A stretch of DNA of 64,000 nt from Verrucomicrobiales bacterium (GTDB taxonomy: Bacteria > Verrucomicrobiota > Verrucomicrobiia > Limisphaerales > J093), in contig JACKPV010000031.1 of assembly GCA_024233305.1 (NCBI GenBank), forward strand, positions 62,001 through 126,000, in the 5' to 3' direction. A program made the translations under genes and the position numbers. Shown here piece after piece: positions 16,301 through 23,512 of this stretch. Numbering within the stretch: the first letter of the stretch is position 1; the number at the start of each line of letters is the position of its first letter. The notes beneath the pieces were generated by a model that was given only the letters and a program-made list of their open reading frames with translations, was not told the DNA's origin and did no database searches.

Positions 16301-18203
16301 CCGAGTTCTTCTCCAGGGTCAGGATGCGCAACTCCCGCCCCGCCGTTTCGGCTCCCTCCTCCAGTCGCTGAATGACCTCCTCGATCAGGCTCATCTGCTC
16401 GGGCGCGGCCATCACAATCACGCTGTTGCTGGAATCGTCGGAAATGGCCCGCGCCGGCACGCTCCCGGGACGCTGCAATCCGCCCGAACGCCGGTAATCA
16501 TACGACCGCCGCGTCTCGCCGCCCATCGCTCCCATGATCATGGCGGCCACGTTCCGGGCGTTCGCCACCTTGAGCTTGAAGACCCGGATGACCCCCTTCG
16601 TCTGCTCGCTGGAATCCAATTGCGCAATCAATGCGGCGATCTGATCCAACTCCTCGGCAAGTCCTGACAGAAGCACGCGTCCACCCGAGGGATCCGCAAT
16701 GATCCGGGCCCGCGAGGTGAAGTCCGATCCGCGCTCGTTCCGCATCTGCTCGAGGAAGGCGTCGCGCAGGATCGGCACCAGCACATCCGCGGAGACGGTC
16801 TGCAACTGGACGATGCGCAACTCGCGCGCGGGCGCCTGCCCGGCGTCCGTGGCCGGCGGGGTCTCCTGGGTGGTCGGATCGAGTTGGTGAATCAGGTTCT
16901 CGATGGCGTCCAACTGCCCGCTCGCCGGCGCCGTAACGATCAGCCGGTTGCTCGTCGAATCGGCAATGACCCGCGCCTTGATCCCCGCGTCCTGCCCGCT
17001 GTCGCGGCCCGAACCCCGCGTCGAGGCGATGCCCGGAATGGCCTCGCGGACCATGCGGGCCAGTTCCTCCGCCGGCATCTGCGGGTAATACACCTTCACC
17101 TCGCTGGCCCGCGCGCCGGCCTCGGTCTCGAACCGCGTGATCAACTCCTCCGCCAGCACCATGCGCTCGACCGGACCGAACAACACCAGCGTGTTCGACG
17201 CCTCCGCGTAAATCGCCGTGATGTAGTCGTCCGGGTTCGCGGGCAGGACATCCCACGTCTTGCGCTGCTCGTTGAAGACCGTCCGCTTGGGCGCGGTATC
17301 GACCCCAAAGGTCCGGTTCAACAGATCGGCCAGGAGCGTTCCGGAGGCGTTCTTGAGCGGCCAGATCTTCATCTGCCGCTGCTGGGGCGCGCCGGCATCG
17401 ATCTGGGCCAGCAACTGCCGCACGCGCCGGATACTCTCGATCCGGTCGGTCACGATGAGCCCCCGCCCCCGGGACAACGGCGCTACCGAACCCGCCTTCG
17501 AGAGCATGCTGGTCAGCGATTCCGCGACCTCCTTCGCCTCAAGATTCTTCAACTCCAGCACCACCGTCACGACCTCCCCATCGCTCAAGCCCTCGGTCTC
17601 CTCGATGCCTTGGTAGAGCTTCAAGGGCATCTTCTGCAGGTCGTCGAAGGGGATCAGACGCAGATAACGCCCGGTCTCAACCAGCATCGCCCGCTTGCCC
17701 GCGAGGATGAGATTCAACGTGTCGAGCGCCTCCTGGTAGTTGTAGGGCTGCGGATCGGAAAAGCTCAGCGAACCATCGACGTTCACATCACTGATCAGCG
17801 GTTTGCCGGTGATCTGCGCAAACCGGCGGATCACATCCATGTAGGGCATGTCGCTGAACTCGAAACGGATGTTGCGACCATCATCGGCGGTGGCGGCGGC
17901 GGTCCCCGGTGCGGCGGCGTCCGCGACCGGCTCCATTGAAGCAGGCGCCGCCGTCTCCCCGGTCAGGGTCGTCGAGGGGGGCGGGTTGGTGGCGGGGGCT
18001 TCCGCTGCGACGGCGGGGACAGCGTTCGTGACGCCGGAGTTGCCCGCGACTGGCGCCGGAGCGTTGGTCGAAACCGGGGCCGCCACGGGGACGGGCGCAT
18101 TGCTGGCGCCTTCCGCTTCGGCGGCCCGCGAGCCCGGGGAAACGGCGAGCAACAGCGCGCCGAACGCGCCGGCAACGAGGGATGGAGGAATCATGGACTT
18201 CAT
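7305..18203 (-). CDS. gspD: Giant GspD-type secretin with about 36 N-domain repeats
   Basis: This 3632-residue protein is about five times the usual GspD length. After a signal peptide (to about residue 27) and an Ala/Pro/Thr-rich linker comes an N0 domain near 110-190 (FSDMPYMDVIRRFAQITGKP). About 36 tandem N1-type modules of roughly 85-90 residues follow, from about 200 to 3330. Each opens like RVFxLxxAxA, carries an NxLIVxA strand and ends xLIxxLD. The secretin beta-barrel domain follows (about 3330-3580): VLIQVLLAEITLD, then VPFLGDIPGLGLLF and RKELLIVLTPQIL. Two low-complexity spacers occur: Ala/Thr/Pro-rich at about 12610-12900, and charged Arg/Glu/Pro-rich at about 12240-12420. It should form the outer-membrane pore of the secretion or pilus machine encoded by the rest of the operon. 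A second ATG three codons in (18194) is an alternative start. The long opposite-strand frame over this gene is a codon-bias artefact. Confidence 0.95.
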   Translation of the reverse strand: MKSMIPPSLVAGAFGALLLAVSPGSRAAEAEGASNAPVPVAAPVSTNAPAPVAGNSGVTNAVPAVAAEAPATNPPPSTTLTGETAAPASMEPVADAAAPGTAAATADDGRNIRFEFSDMPYMDVIRRFAQITGKPLISDVNVDGSLSFSDPQPYNYQEALDTLNLILAGKRAMLVETGRYLRLIPFDDLQKMPLKLYQGIEETEGLSDGEVVTVVLELKNLEAKEVAESLTSMLSKAGSVAPLSRGRGLIVTDRIESIRRVRQLLAQIDAGAPQQRQMKIWPLKNASGTLLADLLNRTFGVDTAPKRTVFNEQRKTWDVLPANPDDYITAIYAEASNTLVLFGPVERMVLAEELITRFETEAGARASEVKVYYPQMPAEELARMVREAIPGIASTRGSGRDSGQDAGIKARVIADSTSNRLIVTAPASGQLDAIENLIHQLDPTTQETPPATDAGQAPARELRIVQLQTVSADVLVPILRDAFLEQMRNERGSDFTSRARIIADPSGGRVLLSGLAEELDQIAALIAQLDSSEQTKGVIRVFKLKVANARNVAAMIMGAMGGETRRSYDYRRSGGLQRPGSVPARAISDDSSNSVIVMAAPEQMSLIEEVIQRLEEGAETAGRELRILTLEKNSATAVVAMLSQLFYADIRTSDPSRRVAMSAAADDRTIAFEAPTETLGRIEETVKALDVEPVSARLEIRTYAVPEGRVGDIAATLSRLFAEQRGSRGGRGGGEPEPRFEADGGSDTLIVAATEGQFDGIEKLLETLRTAVSAATQMRTFHLQHAKAQDVLTVLETMLGQGDSRSWYSYSRYRSSGGGNEFKISVAPALNAIIMQAAPQKLALATQLIQNLDVPQSSETAAVRTVTLKQANADEVASAVSRMLAPRDWRGEPSAVRVTAVSGSKTLLVNGPKAEVERVVTLIEQLDATSGTAGAVTEVYHLKHASAEEVVRVLESSLGAIAGSSRSSYYYYRYRGGAAAADEIKATAASTLNAIVVQAVPEQQKRVAALLELLDVEQAGEAAMVQAVLLKQGDPDSIASAVTQILSPRDYRGEAPNVRVTAVSGAKTVLVKGPEAEVERVVTLIEQLDATSGATGTETQVYHLQHADAAEVVRVLEETLGGMSGSGRSYYYSYRYRGGGSSEEVRVTSATALNAVVVQASPPRQQQAAQLIRMLDVEQAAEAGAVRTVRLEKADAEAVATAVNQALASPERRGEPAKVRVTPVAVARSLLVSGPTDETDKVIELIRGLDETSGDARLEMRIYKLQHAQASQVVEVLQGALSTGSSSSSLRRNIFFYGSRGRETTDQEFRVAAATALNAVVLQAPPEKQKLAAELIETLDVPQSAEAGMVQAIELEKANADAVAMAVNEVLAPRDWLANPPAVRVTTVSGTKTVLVNGPPAEVEKVAELVKRLDESGGDGGLDTQVYRLRYADADQVVQVLQATLGDTASSGRGYSYSYRYRGGGSANDFKVTAAAGLNAVVVQASAFKQTAAADLITKLDVQQLAGAAQVRTVLLEKAEPEAVAEAVNASLAPKERNGEPSAVRVTAVMGSRSVLVNGPEDEVERVIELIHELDRTGRGTGLETRVYRLENGDAADLARTLSQLLQGLARAQPRWSGRYNSSTFTVAPDERTNSLVVSGNPEAFAVVEQILPMLDKMPERVNRQVQFYWLDNADSFDVAYKLEAMFTDREEKDQPTIEPDLFSNSLTVVATASDLAQIEEVIHRLDVLAEDSTLQVRLITLGTVPAQEIAGILTNIYPQMSPTTIRVMDRLPTPAVPPKTSTNAAPAPPEARLAPTGTATNAAPGGATAAVIGAAVSPAAGSVQADAVGTETASGPGQAPSTSPLTTTTSAPAVTATNTPAQVFLAVDKAANALVLSGPPSELDQIQWIISNLTSSFDEADTEIRQFPLQEADPVSVAKVLSALFQTPQPQPQRGASPPPQTENGRPAPPRDEDADRERERGREEPSGRQRGDQRDANQQRTAPPPRVAVVAEPRTRSVIVRASPADMPLMESVIKQLDAPGMSSQLEHRIIRLEHARPDQILPLLQEVIRQVDEVQPADPVAVGVDARQRALFLVGRTAVLDRLVTMIEELDVPSDYAEIELRVYPLKNAVAAPLASLLREMLAPSEGDARALTDEARALLEQVQRLRFTDDQGNPVTLDLTKPFKVIADPPQATAAGGAAQRLIIGSTPPNLVAMGGVVQLLDTVPIIEGLTARIVRLENVDAQVVLETLNAIFQQRTGGGGGSRADRSERRRPPSSDETRGGLAVAPNIALDPRNNAVILSGLPESIALAEAIITDLDRDVDVAMTEIRLFKLEHALASRLMPMLRSVFTEGGGRGGARGLNEQVSRLRLVLGGDIARLSDTATARAAVTIQADDDSSTLIVAARSDLMPLIEDVIRTLDVPAAGSFDQMRVFVLQHAEAAGMQRVLTDLTRRQGGQQLRPEDQPGISIDERTNALIVSGSEKAIAFIEGLLAELDQELPAELRNVKLVPLKNADAATVAASLQRLMDERARQRRGATTRGGGYDPQRVVIIADERTNTLLVAGAPDGFELVRGLAEELDHAGPSLTGQVRLIPLDYATAQTLANTLTALFNQRYQAMRSPEMQRNRPVILPDARSNSLLVAAGVEDNQAIDQLLGKLDREPENPALEITVLGLQVNDAARVAATLRSVFAARLQSLTPTGQTPAPAERVDVQADSLSNALIVTASPENLAILRGLLVKLDIEPVAADGVVQTFTLQHADVQRVATMLRSLIDQGVYRPGVSSGAGGRGAPANREALAVAADAPSNSLIVSASPENLVIVKELIRQLDTPEFTEQSDIRTYPLKHARASYLATVLEQFFRAKRQGESLAQPGQRSVPVTVTADDRSNLLLITGGKESFAAVERMVEQLDTPDAVARTNFRVFALRQATASKLATTLQRLFAGRPTRAGQTPEPVTVIADPWANALIVGAADDDMAMVESLVQQLDSETEEAGLRVQVFALEKADARRVSTTLESLLRGTGGGGAAPAVTVNVDERLNAVIVSAGENDLKRVAELVAQLDTDQVARVAEIRVFPLQNARAAALATILDDVLNTNPQPLGEANPNRQSLLQFIGRRDRGEEFIASALKEGVLIVPDTRINALVVSAPVDYMPLIEEVISYLDTSAPQIAKIRVFNLTNADARQMSLVLSSLFRLEDVGPADANDRSVQYTLVKPFGDTTLESARAIIGSAEEHALTVTVDLRTNSLLVGGTEHYVALASEIIETLDSAPAQERKAEVYRLRNTRAQDVEVPLRTFLQQDLDRITTVLGPNAVGTAQNLLEREVSIVAETNSNSLLISASPRYFDEVKTLLTELDQPQPQVLIQVLLAEITLDSTMELGVEWNYVGNGDPTFGTGTDFDLANTFNNFGGYYASLTGSDVQVLLRALRVDGRLEILSRPQILTADNQEATINIGQRVPIITSANTTPQGGQNNQFQYEDVGVILNVTPRISPDGFVKMDVGPTISALSSANVEVNPGVSVPIINQRTATTTVTVQSGQSVLIGGLISTLDDQRAKKVPFLGDIPGLGLLFRSKTSIQDRKELLIVLTPQILTKGDGVGSQLDPKIYTDEELRKSTLRDQIKRDPLQMRLLEELYPEGLEGSRTNAPNAPASP
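13480..15880 (-). repeat. Two-module super-repeat inside the secretin, five copies
   Basis: Within the secretin, ten consecutive N-type modules alternate between two kinds. Kind A ends in ALNAVVVQA-like strands and carries a Tyr/Ser/Arg/Gly loop (for example SYYYSYRYRGGG). Kind B carries LAPRDWRGEP-like and VRVTAVSGxKTVLVNGP-like segments. The A-B pair occurs five times in tandem between about residues 775 and 1575. The copies resemble one another far more than they resemble other modules, which points to recent internal duplication of a roughly 160-residue unit. Confidence 0.85.
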
Positions 18204-19210
18204 TCGCGTAAATCAACCGGAAGGTCAGCCGGCTCGATCGGGCGGCGCTCGCCCAAGGTCTGCCCGCATTCGACCGCATAGTAGGTGCCGTTCTGCCGCA
18301 GGATTACCCGGCTGTAGGACATCAACCCGGGCTTGTCGGGCCGCGGATGGGCGCGGTAATCGACGGTCACAATTTGCACCCCCGCCAGATCGTCGCCGGG
18401 TCGGACCACCCGCGCTTGTCCGGCGGCGGCGTCGCGCAAATGGACTTCGGGCTGTCCGGCCCAGGTGCTCAGCGAGACCACCTTCAAATCGCGCAGGTTC
18501 AGGTAGGGATCGGTGGGCCCTGGTTCACCTTCGGAGGGCGGGGGCGGCGGAACCGGGCCGCCCGTTTCCGCCGGCGCACGCGGCACGTAGGGGCGGAGCA
18601 GATCGCGGCGGGTGATCGGGACATAGAGCGCGCGTTCAGGCGCATCGAGGCGCGCGAACTCGACCGTTCCCCGGACCGCCCCGGCCGGGGGCGGACGCAA
18701 CAGCAGGGTGAGAAAGCGAAAGCGCACCCGCACGCGTCCCGGCTCGCCGCCGGCAGAAAGCGCGAGGCTTTCGAGGCGGTGCAGGCGCGGGTCCTGATCC
18801 AGCAGAAAGAGCAGATCCACGATGCGATCCAACGGCCCGTCGCCCTGCACAATCCAGCCGATCTCGACGGCGCCCGTCAACCGGCGTTCGCCAACCGGAA
18901 TTCGCGTGAAATCCGCCTCGCGCAGACCGGCCTCGAGAATCTGCCGGGTCAACAGGGCCATGACCTCCGCCGCCGCCGTATCCGGGGTCGAGCCGAAGGT
19001 GCGGGCCGGCACGCCGTTCAAGAAGTCCTGAGCCTGGATGAAGGACGCGCGCTCCTGCTGCGCCGACTTCAGCTTGCCGCGGAGCTGCGTGATCTGCCCG
19101 TCGATGGCCTTCAACGGAGCCGCGATGAAGCCCCGCAAACCAAGCCCCACAATCCACGCCCCCGCCACGCCGAGCGCCAGCCACGCGAGGGTTCTTGTCC
19201 GCTTATTCAT
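18200..19210 (-). CDS. PilO/GspM-like inner-membrane protein with a PilP/GspC-like C-terminal part
   Basis: The gene encodes 336 residues. Residues 1-30 form a signal anchor (NKRTRTLAWLALGVAGAWIV), followed by a coiled coil (IDGQITQLRGKLKSAQQERAS) and an alpha/beta region ending near 190, like PilO or GspM. A Pro-rich linker (GGPVPPPPPSEG) leads to a C-terminal beta domain in which GVQIVTVD and SRVILRQNGTYYAVECG resemble the PilP/GspC homology-region fold that contacts secretin N domains. The ATG at 19210 has AAGGAGG ten bases upstream and overlaps the preceding gene by 8 bases; a longer frame to 19369 has no conservation. The C-terminal similarity is read by eye and is the weaker part. The stop overlaps the secretin start. 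Confidence 0.7.
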   Translation of the reverse strand: MNKRTRTLAWLALGVAGAWIVGLGLRGFIAAPLKAIDGQITQLRGKLKSAQQERASFIQAQDFLNGVPARTFGSTPDTAAAEVMALLTRQILEAGLREADFTRIPVGERRLTGAVEIGWIVQGDGPLDRIVDLLFLLDQDPRLHRLESLALSAGGEPGRVRVRFRFLTLLLRPPPAGAVRGTVEFARLDAPERALYVPITRRDLLRPYVPRAPAETGGPVPPPPPSEGEPGPTDPYLNLRDLKVVSLSTWAGQPEVHLRDAAAGQARVVRPGDDLAGVQIVTVDYRAHPRPDKPGLMSYSRVILRQNGTYYAVECGQTLGERRPIEPADLPVDLRE

Positions 19211-21221
19211 TCCCGGAGGTCCTCCTTGACCCGGGCGGACGGACGCCGCCGCCCGGACGCTCGCCCGCACCGCTGCGGGGTCGGGTGGCGTCATCCGGAC
19301 GTCCCCCACGCCCGGAAGGCACGCCCGGCGGCCGTTCCCCGTTCCGCATACGCTCGGCCCACTCTTCACGACGGCGCGCCCGGGCCTCGCGGGTGTTGTC
19401 CTCCTCGGCGGACCGTTCTGCCACCCGCGCCGGAGCCGGCGCGGTTTCCGGCGGCTTTTCCGGCGGCGGCTCGGGTGCCGCCGATTCCCCTGCGTCCGGC
19501 CGGGAGACGGCGACGTCCGTGGGCGCCGCGGCGGCTACCGGGACAGCGGGGAGCGCCCCGGATGGCGCCGATTGGGTCAGCGAAGCGTCGTCCGCCGGAC
19601 GGTCGGGAACCTGCAAGGCGCGCAGATCCACCTCCATGCCGGCGGGGGCTTCCAATTCGAGGTTGGCCTGGAAGCGGTAACCGTGACGGTCATTGGCCGG
19701 CGTGATGGCGGAAGGTCTTACCGCGTAGCCCGCGGCGCGCAGGGCGCCATCGAGCCGGTTGAGGATTTCGCCGCTCCGCACCTTGACGGCCAGATTGAGG
19801 GTGTTCTTGCTGCCGGTGGAAATCGAGGTCACGTAAAGCTCGGGGCTCGGCGGGAACAGGCTGCTGAGAAAGGCCAGATGATCCAGCCAGCCCCGCCCCT
19901 CCCCTTCCCAGGTGCGCACGGTCGTAGCCTGTCCGCGCGCGAGGCGATAAGACTTCGCGTTGCGCTCGGCCAGATTCAACTGTTCCTGCAGGGCTGCCCG
20001 GTCAGCTTGCCGGTTGTTCACCAAACGGGCCCGGACCACCACCACCGCCAGCAGGAGGAAGGCCGCGCCCGCAATCGCGCCCAAGGTCCGCAAACGGCCC
20101 GGGTCCCGGGGCGCCGGCGGTCGCTTCGGGCGGAGGAAATCGAAGGGAAGCCCGCCGGGATCGAGGGCTCCGTGCGCCAGGCCGAACGCCGCCTGGGCGC
20201 CGGTCGCGCCATTGCCTTCCAGCCGCTGAAGTCCGGTCACCTCGGCCAGGTCCAACCTGGTCCCCGCAATGCCGAACCGCTCCTGCAGGGCAGCGGTCAC
20301 CGCGGCCTCGGCCCCGGTGCTGCCGGCCACAATGAAGCGCGTGACCCGGCCATGCCCTTCCAGGCCCTCGTAGTTGTGCAATCCGCGCACGGCTTCCAGT
20401 ACCACGGCGTCCAGGTATTCGCCGGACGTACCCTCCCCGGGGTCCCCCTCGTCACTGCCCGCGCCGGGACGCCGCACGGGGCCCACCCGGCTGAAGACCA
20501 GGGTCCGATCCAGCAGGACATCGAAGATCACCTCCTCCGCCCGCAGCGAGATCATCGCCACACAGCGGTCCTCCGGGGCCAACCGGCACAGGTCCAGACA
20601 ACGCGCATTCGCCAGGGAACGCAATCCCAGGCCAGCCAGTTTGACCCCCGCCGCCCGGGCCAGGTCCTGGTATTCGGCGAGCAATTCCCGTCGGACCACC
20701 GCTGCCAGCACCCGGGTGCGCCCCGCCCCGCCCCCCGCGCCCTCCGGCGCGCCCAGGCGGGAGGATTCCGGCAGGACCATGAAATCGATCACCGCCTCCT
20801 CCGCCGGAAAGGGCAGATCGCGGGCCACCTGGAAATGCACCATCGATGCCACCTCGCCCGGCCCTGTCGCGGAAGGAAGATCCAGCGTGCGCAGCATCAC
20901 CTGCGCGCGGGGCAGGCCGATCACCACGGACCGGGAGCGCACCTCGAGCTCCCGCAGGGCGCCGCGGATTGCCTCGCCGCGAGCCCCGGACGTCGGTTCC
21001 CCATCGTTCGCCCCCGGGAACTGCAGGTCGGTGGCGGCATAGCGCGTGAACCGGACCCGCCCGCCCTGCCGCACGGCCTGCACCACCCGGAGTTTGTCGC
21101 CATCGAGATCGATGGCGGTGACGCGCCGACGCCATGGCGCCCACCGCCTGTCCGTTCCATCCGACGGACGGGAGGCTGGCCGGTTTGACTCTGGTTTCGT
21201 GCTGTCCATCGTGCCCTGCAT
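19203..21221 (-). CDS. PilM/GspL-like actin-fold protein fused to a PilN-like membrane domain
   Basis: This 672-residue protein joins two parts that are separate genes in most type IV pilus operons. Residues about 35-360 have the PilM/GspL actin-like fold: AIDLDGDKLRVVQA phosphate loop, VVIGLPRAQVMLRTLDLP, and FQVARDLPFPAEEAVIDF. A transmembrane helix (LGAIAGAAFLLLAVVVVRA, about 385-405) leads to a coiled coil and a PilN-like ferredoxin fold (about 410-530). The C-terminal 140 residues are Pro/Arg/Gly/Glu-rich and probably disordered. It should form the cytoplasm-to-periplasm assembly platform and would normally bind the GspE ATPase, whose gene is not in the window. Start 21221 abuts the gspK stop; ATG at 21209 is an alternative. 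Confidence 0.8.
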   Translation of the reverse strand: MQGTMDSTKPESNRPASRPSDGTDRRWAPWRRRVTAIDLDGDKLRVVQAVRQGGRVRFTRYAATDLQFPGANDGEPTSGARGEAIRGALRELEVRSRSVVIGLPRAQVMLRTLDLPSATGPGEVASMVHFQVARDLPFPAEEAVIDFMVLPESSRLGAPEGAGGGAGRTRVLAAVVRRELLAEYQDLARAAGVKLAGLGLRSLANARCLDLCRLAPEDRCVAMISLRAEEVIFDVLLDRTLVFSRVGPVRRPGAGSDEGDPGEGTSGEYLDAVVLEAVRGLHNYEGLEGHGRVTRFIVAGSTGAEAAVTAALQERFGIAGTRLDLAEVTGLQRLEGNGATGAQAAFGLAHGALDPGGLPFDFLRPKRPPAPRDPGRLRTLGAIAGAAFLLLAVVVVRARLVNNRQADRAALQEQLNLAERNAKSYRLARGQATTVRTWEGEGRGWLDHLAFLSSLFPPSPELYVTSISTGSKNTLNLAVKVRSGEILNRLDGALRAAGYAVRPSAITPANDRHGYRFQANLELEAPAGMEVDLRALQVPDRPADDASLTQSAPSGALPAVPVAAAAPTDVAVSRPDAGESAAPEPPPEKPPETAPAPARVAERSAEEDNTREARARRREEWAERMRNGERPPGVPSGRGGRPDDATRPRSGAGERPGGGVRPPGSRRTSGNE

Positions 21222-22649
21222 TCACCAACGCCCGGCGAAGAGCTGCGCGTTCGCCGCGGAGGCGGTGGCGCGGTTCCCAAACTTCAGACGCGCTTGAGCC
21301 GAATCTGTTTCAACTTCATCCAACGGCAGGGGAAATCCATGGCGCGACAAGTCTCGCACCGAAACCAGTCGGGCCGGTTGCTCGGCGACATCGATGACGG
21401 CTTCCACCACCCGGTAATGTCCGCCGGGCAGACCGTAGCCGAGGCAATGGAACCGAAACTGGAAGGCCCGCGTGGTCACCTGGGGAGCGATCTGCCGGAA
21501 CTGCTCCGCGCTCACCAGACCGCGGGTGTAGACCCACGCCGGCGACGCCTTTTCCTCCGCGCCGAGAACCCGGCGGGTGCTCACAATCGATTCGGCCAGG
21601 GTTTCGTCGAGACCGGGCAGCACGGCGAGCGCTTCCGGCGGCGCGGTGTTCAGGTTGAGCAACCCCGGCAATCGCGGATCCGGACGCGTGGTGCATTCCG
21701 CAAGCAGCGTGACGATTTCGCCCGCTCCGACGCCGGACTCGAGTTCGACGTTTTCCCCGCGTTCGTTCGGCACGGTCATGCGCGCTTCCAGAAGGTCGGC
21801 CACGTGGTTCAGAGACTGACCCGCAGTCCGCATCGCAGCGAGATAGTCCTGCGTCGCCGAAGGCAATCCGAGGGAGGCCAGCGAAACCCCCGGTGCGCTC
21901 ACATCCACCCGCAGTTCGCCTTGCGGATTCGTGTTCGGTTCGTAGCTCAGGTCGGTCAGGAAGCGCTGCAACCCCGCATCCAGCACCCCGTCGCGGTTGT
22001 CCCCGGGCAACGACTCGTCCCCGTCGTCCTCGTTGGGTTCGAGCCGCAGGTTGTAATTGGCATCCTCTCCCCGCAGCGCCGCCGGGCTCAGGCCGGCCTC
22101 GCGCAGCGCGGATGCCACGGAACGCGCCGACGTCAGCCCGCCGGTCGGCGCATTGGTCGATGCGTTGGTCACGTCCCCCTCCGACGTCTCCGTCGGCAGG
22201 CCGGTCAAATCCGAGCCCGGATCGGCGCCCGGATCCGGGTCGACAGTCCAACCGGGCAGGGCGGCAAGCCACTGCGGGTCCGCCGTGCGCACGTTCAACC
22301 GCGAGGCCTCGTCCGAGAGCCCGAACCGGACCGCTGAAGTGTCGTCGGCGCTGGCGGACCAGATCGTGAAATACCAACGGTTCGCGCCGTCGTCGGCCAC
22401 TTCCTGATGTCGGAACGCCTCGGGATTCTCCTCCCATGCCGCCGCCCCCTGCACGGAGCTTTCGGCCACGCTGATCGCGCGTTGGATGCCGCTCATCACG
22501 GCGGCCCAGGCCTGTTCCCCTTGTGCGGTGGCCGCCTGCGCCGTCGCGTCGGCCCGGATCGCGAAGAGCAGGCTGACCGCGGTCATCGCGCTCACCATGA
22601 CCACGATCAACACGGTGAGCAGCACGAAACCGGCGCGGCACGGCTTCAC
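21222..22649 (-). CDS. gspK: Minor pseudopilin GspK
   Basis: This 475-residue protein has a short leader with prepilin cleavage at G7/F8 (FVLLTVLIVVMVSAM). Position +5 is not glutamate, as is typical of GspK among pseudopilins. The large globular part contains the helix-hairpin-helix segment LLNLNTAPPEALAVLPGLDE seen in this family. Asp/Asn/Gly-rich stretches around residues 195-225 (LRLEPNEDDGDESLPGDNRD) may bind calcium. GspK is thought to cap the pseudopilus tip with GspI and GspJ, whose genes lie immediately upstream with ATGA overlaps. It is longer than most GspK proteins because of acidic and Thr/Asn-rich inserts. Confidence 0.92.
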   Translation of the reverse strand: MKPCRAGFVLLTVLIVVMVSAMTAVSLLFAIRADATAQAATAQGEQAWAAVMSGIQRAISVAESSVQGAAAWEENPEAFRHQEVADDGANRWYFTIWSASADDTSAVRFGLSDEASRLNVRTADPQWLAALPGWTVDPDPGADPGSDLTGLPTETSEGDVTNASTNAPTGGLTSARSVASALREAGLSPAALRGEDANYNLRLEPNEDDGDESLPGDNRDGVLDAGLQRFLTDLSYEPNTNPQGELRVDVSAPGVSLASLGLPSATQDYLAAMRTAGQSLNHVADLLEARMTVPNERGENVELESGVGAGEIVTLLAECTTRPDPRLPGLLNLNTAPPEALAVLPGLDETLAESIVSTRRVLGAEEKASPAWVYTRGLVSAEQFRQIAPQVTTRAFQFRFHCLGYGLPGGHYRVVEAVIDVAEQPARLVSVRDLSRHGFPLPLDEVETDSAQARLKFGNRATASAANAQLFAGRW

Positions 22650-23512
22650 AAGCGGCCCCTCCCCCGACGCGTTGGCGCCGGCTCGGCTTCGTCGGCGGCT
22701 GACGATCCCCCACCCGGCGCCCCCGATCCTGCGGTCTCCCGACCGGGCACCGGCGAACGACCGCCGCCAACGTCCAGCGTCACCGGGCCCGTCGCCAACA
22801 CCGGAATCAAGCGGCGGAACAACTCCGCGGGATAATCCTCCGCCGTCACCGTCTCGAGCGCCGGCAGGAAACCCAACGACACCTCAACGCCAAGCGGTGG
22901 CTCGGGCGCGCCCCAGGTCTCGGTCCAGTCCTCGCCGTTCCAGAAGCGGAATTGGGCGAACCGGATGCCGGCAAGGGACACGCCACCGGACACCCCCCCC
23001 GGGTCTTCCGCGCCGTCGGCATCTTCCATGAATGCGTAGACCGAGCCCGACTCCGGCTCCGATTCCACCGACTCCGGCGCGTCCCTTTCGATCGGGGTTT
23101 CGTTTCGCCGCAGCGGACCGGTTTCCTCTGTTTCTTCGTCGAGTGCCGACTCATAGCGCACCCGCTGGAGGCCGTCGACGGCGTCCCCCAACCCGTCCGG
23201 TGCGGTCCCGGGCGGGCGGCGCCAGACGAATTCGATGGAACGGCTGTCGCCCCGAAACAACCCGGCCTCGGGCGCCAATCCGGCCAGTTCGCGACTCAGC
23301 CGGGCCATGATCTGCCGCACGGCGGTCAACTGCGCCGACTCGTCGAGCAGGCCGTTCCGGAGGGCCGCCGATTGCTGGTGAAAGAACAGGGCCACGAGCA
23401 GCAAACCCGCCGTGATGCCCGTGGCCAGCAGCACTTCGATGAGCGTGAAACCGCGGATCCTCCCCGCCCGGAGATCGACGGCCACCCGATGGCTTGCCAA
23501 GACGAGGTTCAT
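22646..23512 (-). CDS. gspJ: Minor pseudopilin GspJ-like
   Basis: The gene encodes 288 residues with a prepilin leader cleaved at G21/F22 (FTLIEVLLATGITAGLLLVA) and Glu at +5. The globular part contains RQIMARLSRELAGLAPEAGLF and a long acidic insert (EETEETGPLRRNETPIERDA and following). This fits GspJ by length and by position between gspI and gspK. The start ATG at 23512 overlaps the gspI stop by ATGA; the frame extends upstream to 23947 but only through gspI. The Gly/Ser/Arg-rich C-terminus appears disordered. Confidence 0.85.
   Translation of the reverse strand: MNLVLASHRVAVDLRAGRIRGFTLIEVLLATGITAGLLLVALFFHQQSAALRNGLLDESAQLTAVRQIMARLSRELAGLAPEAGLFRGDSRSIEFVWRRPPGTAPDGLGDAVDGLQRVRYESALDEETEETGPLRRNETPIERDAPESVESEPESGSVYAFMEDADGAEDPGGVSGGVSLAGIRFAQFRFWNGEDWTETWGAPEPPLGVEVSLGFLPALETVTAEDYPAELFRRLIPVLATGPVTLDVGGGRSPVPGRETAGSGAPGGGSSAADEAEPAPTRRGRGRL

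Noticed and set aside
7305..18203. Secretin repeats as an assembly artefact
   Set aside because: Most modules are well diverged from each other and the frame is uninterrupted, so the gene appears real. Only the exact copy number of the A-B pairs remains open to doubt.
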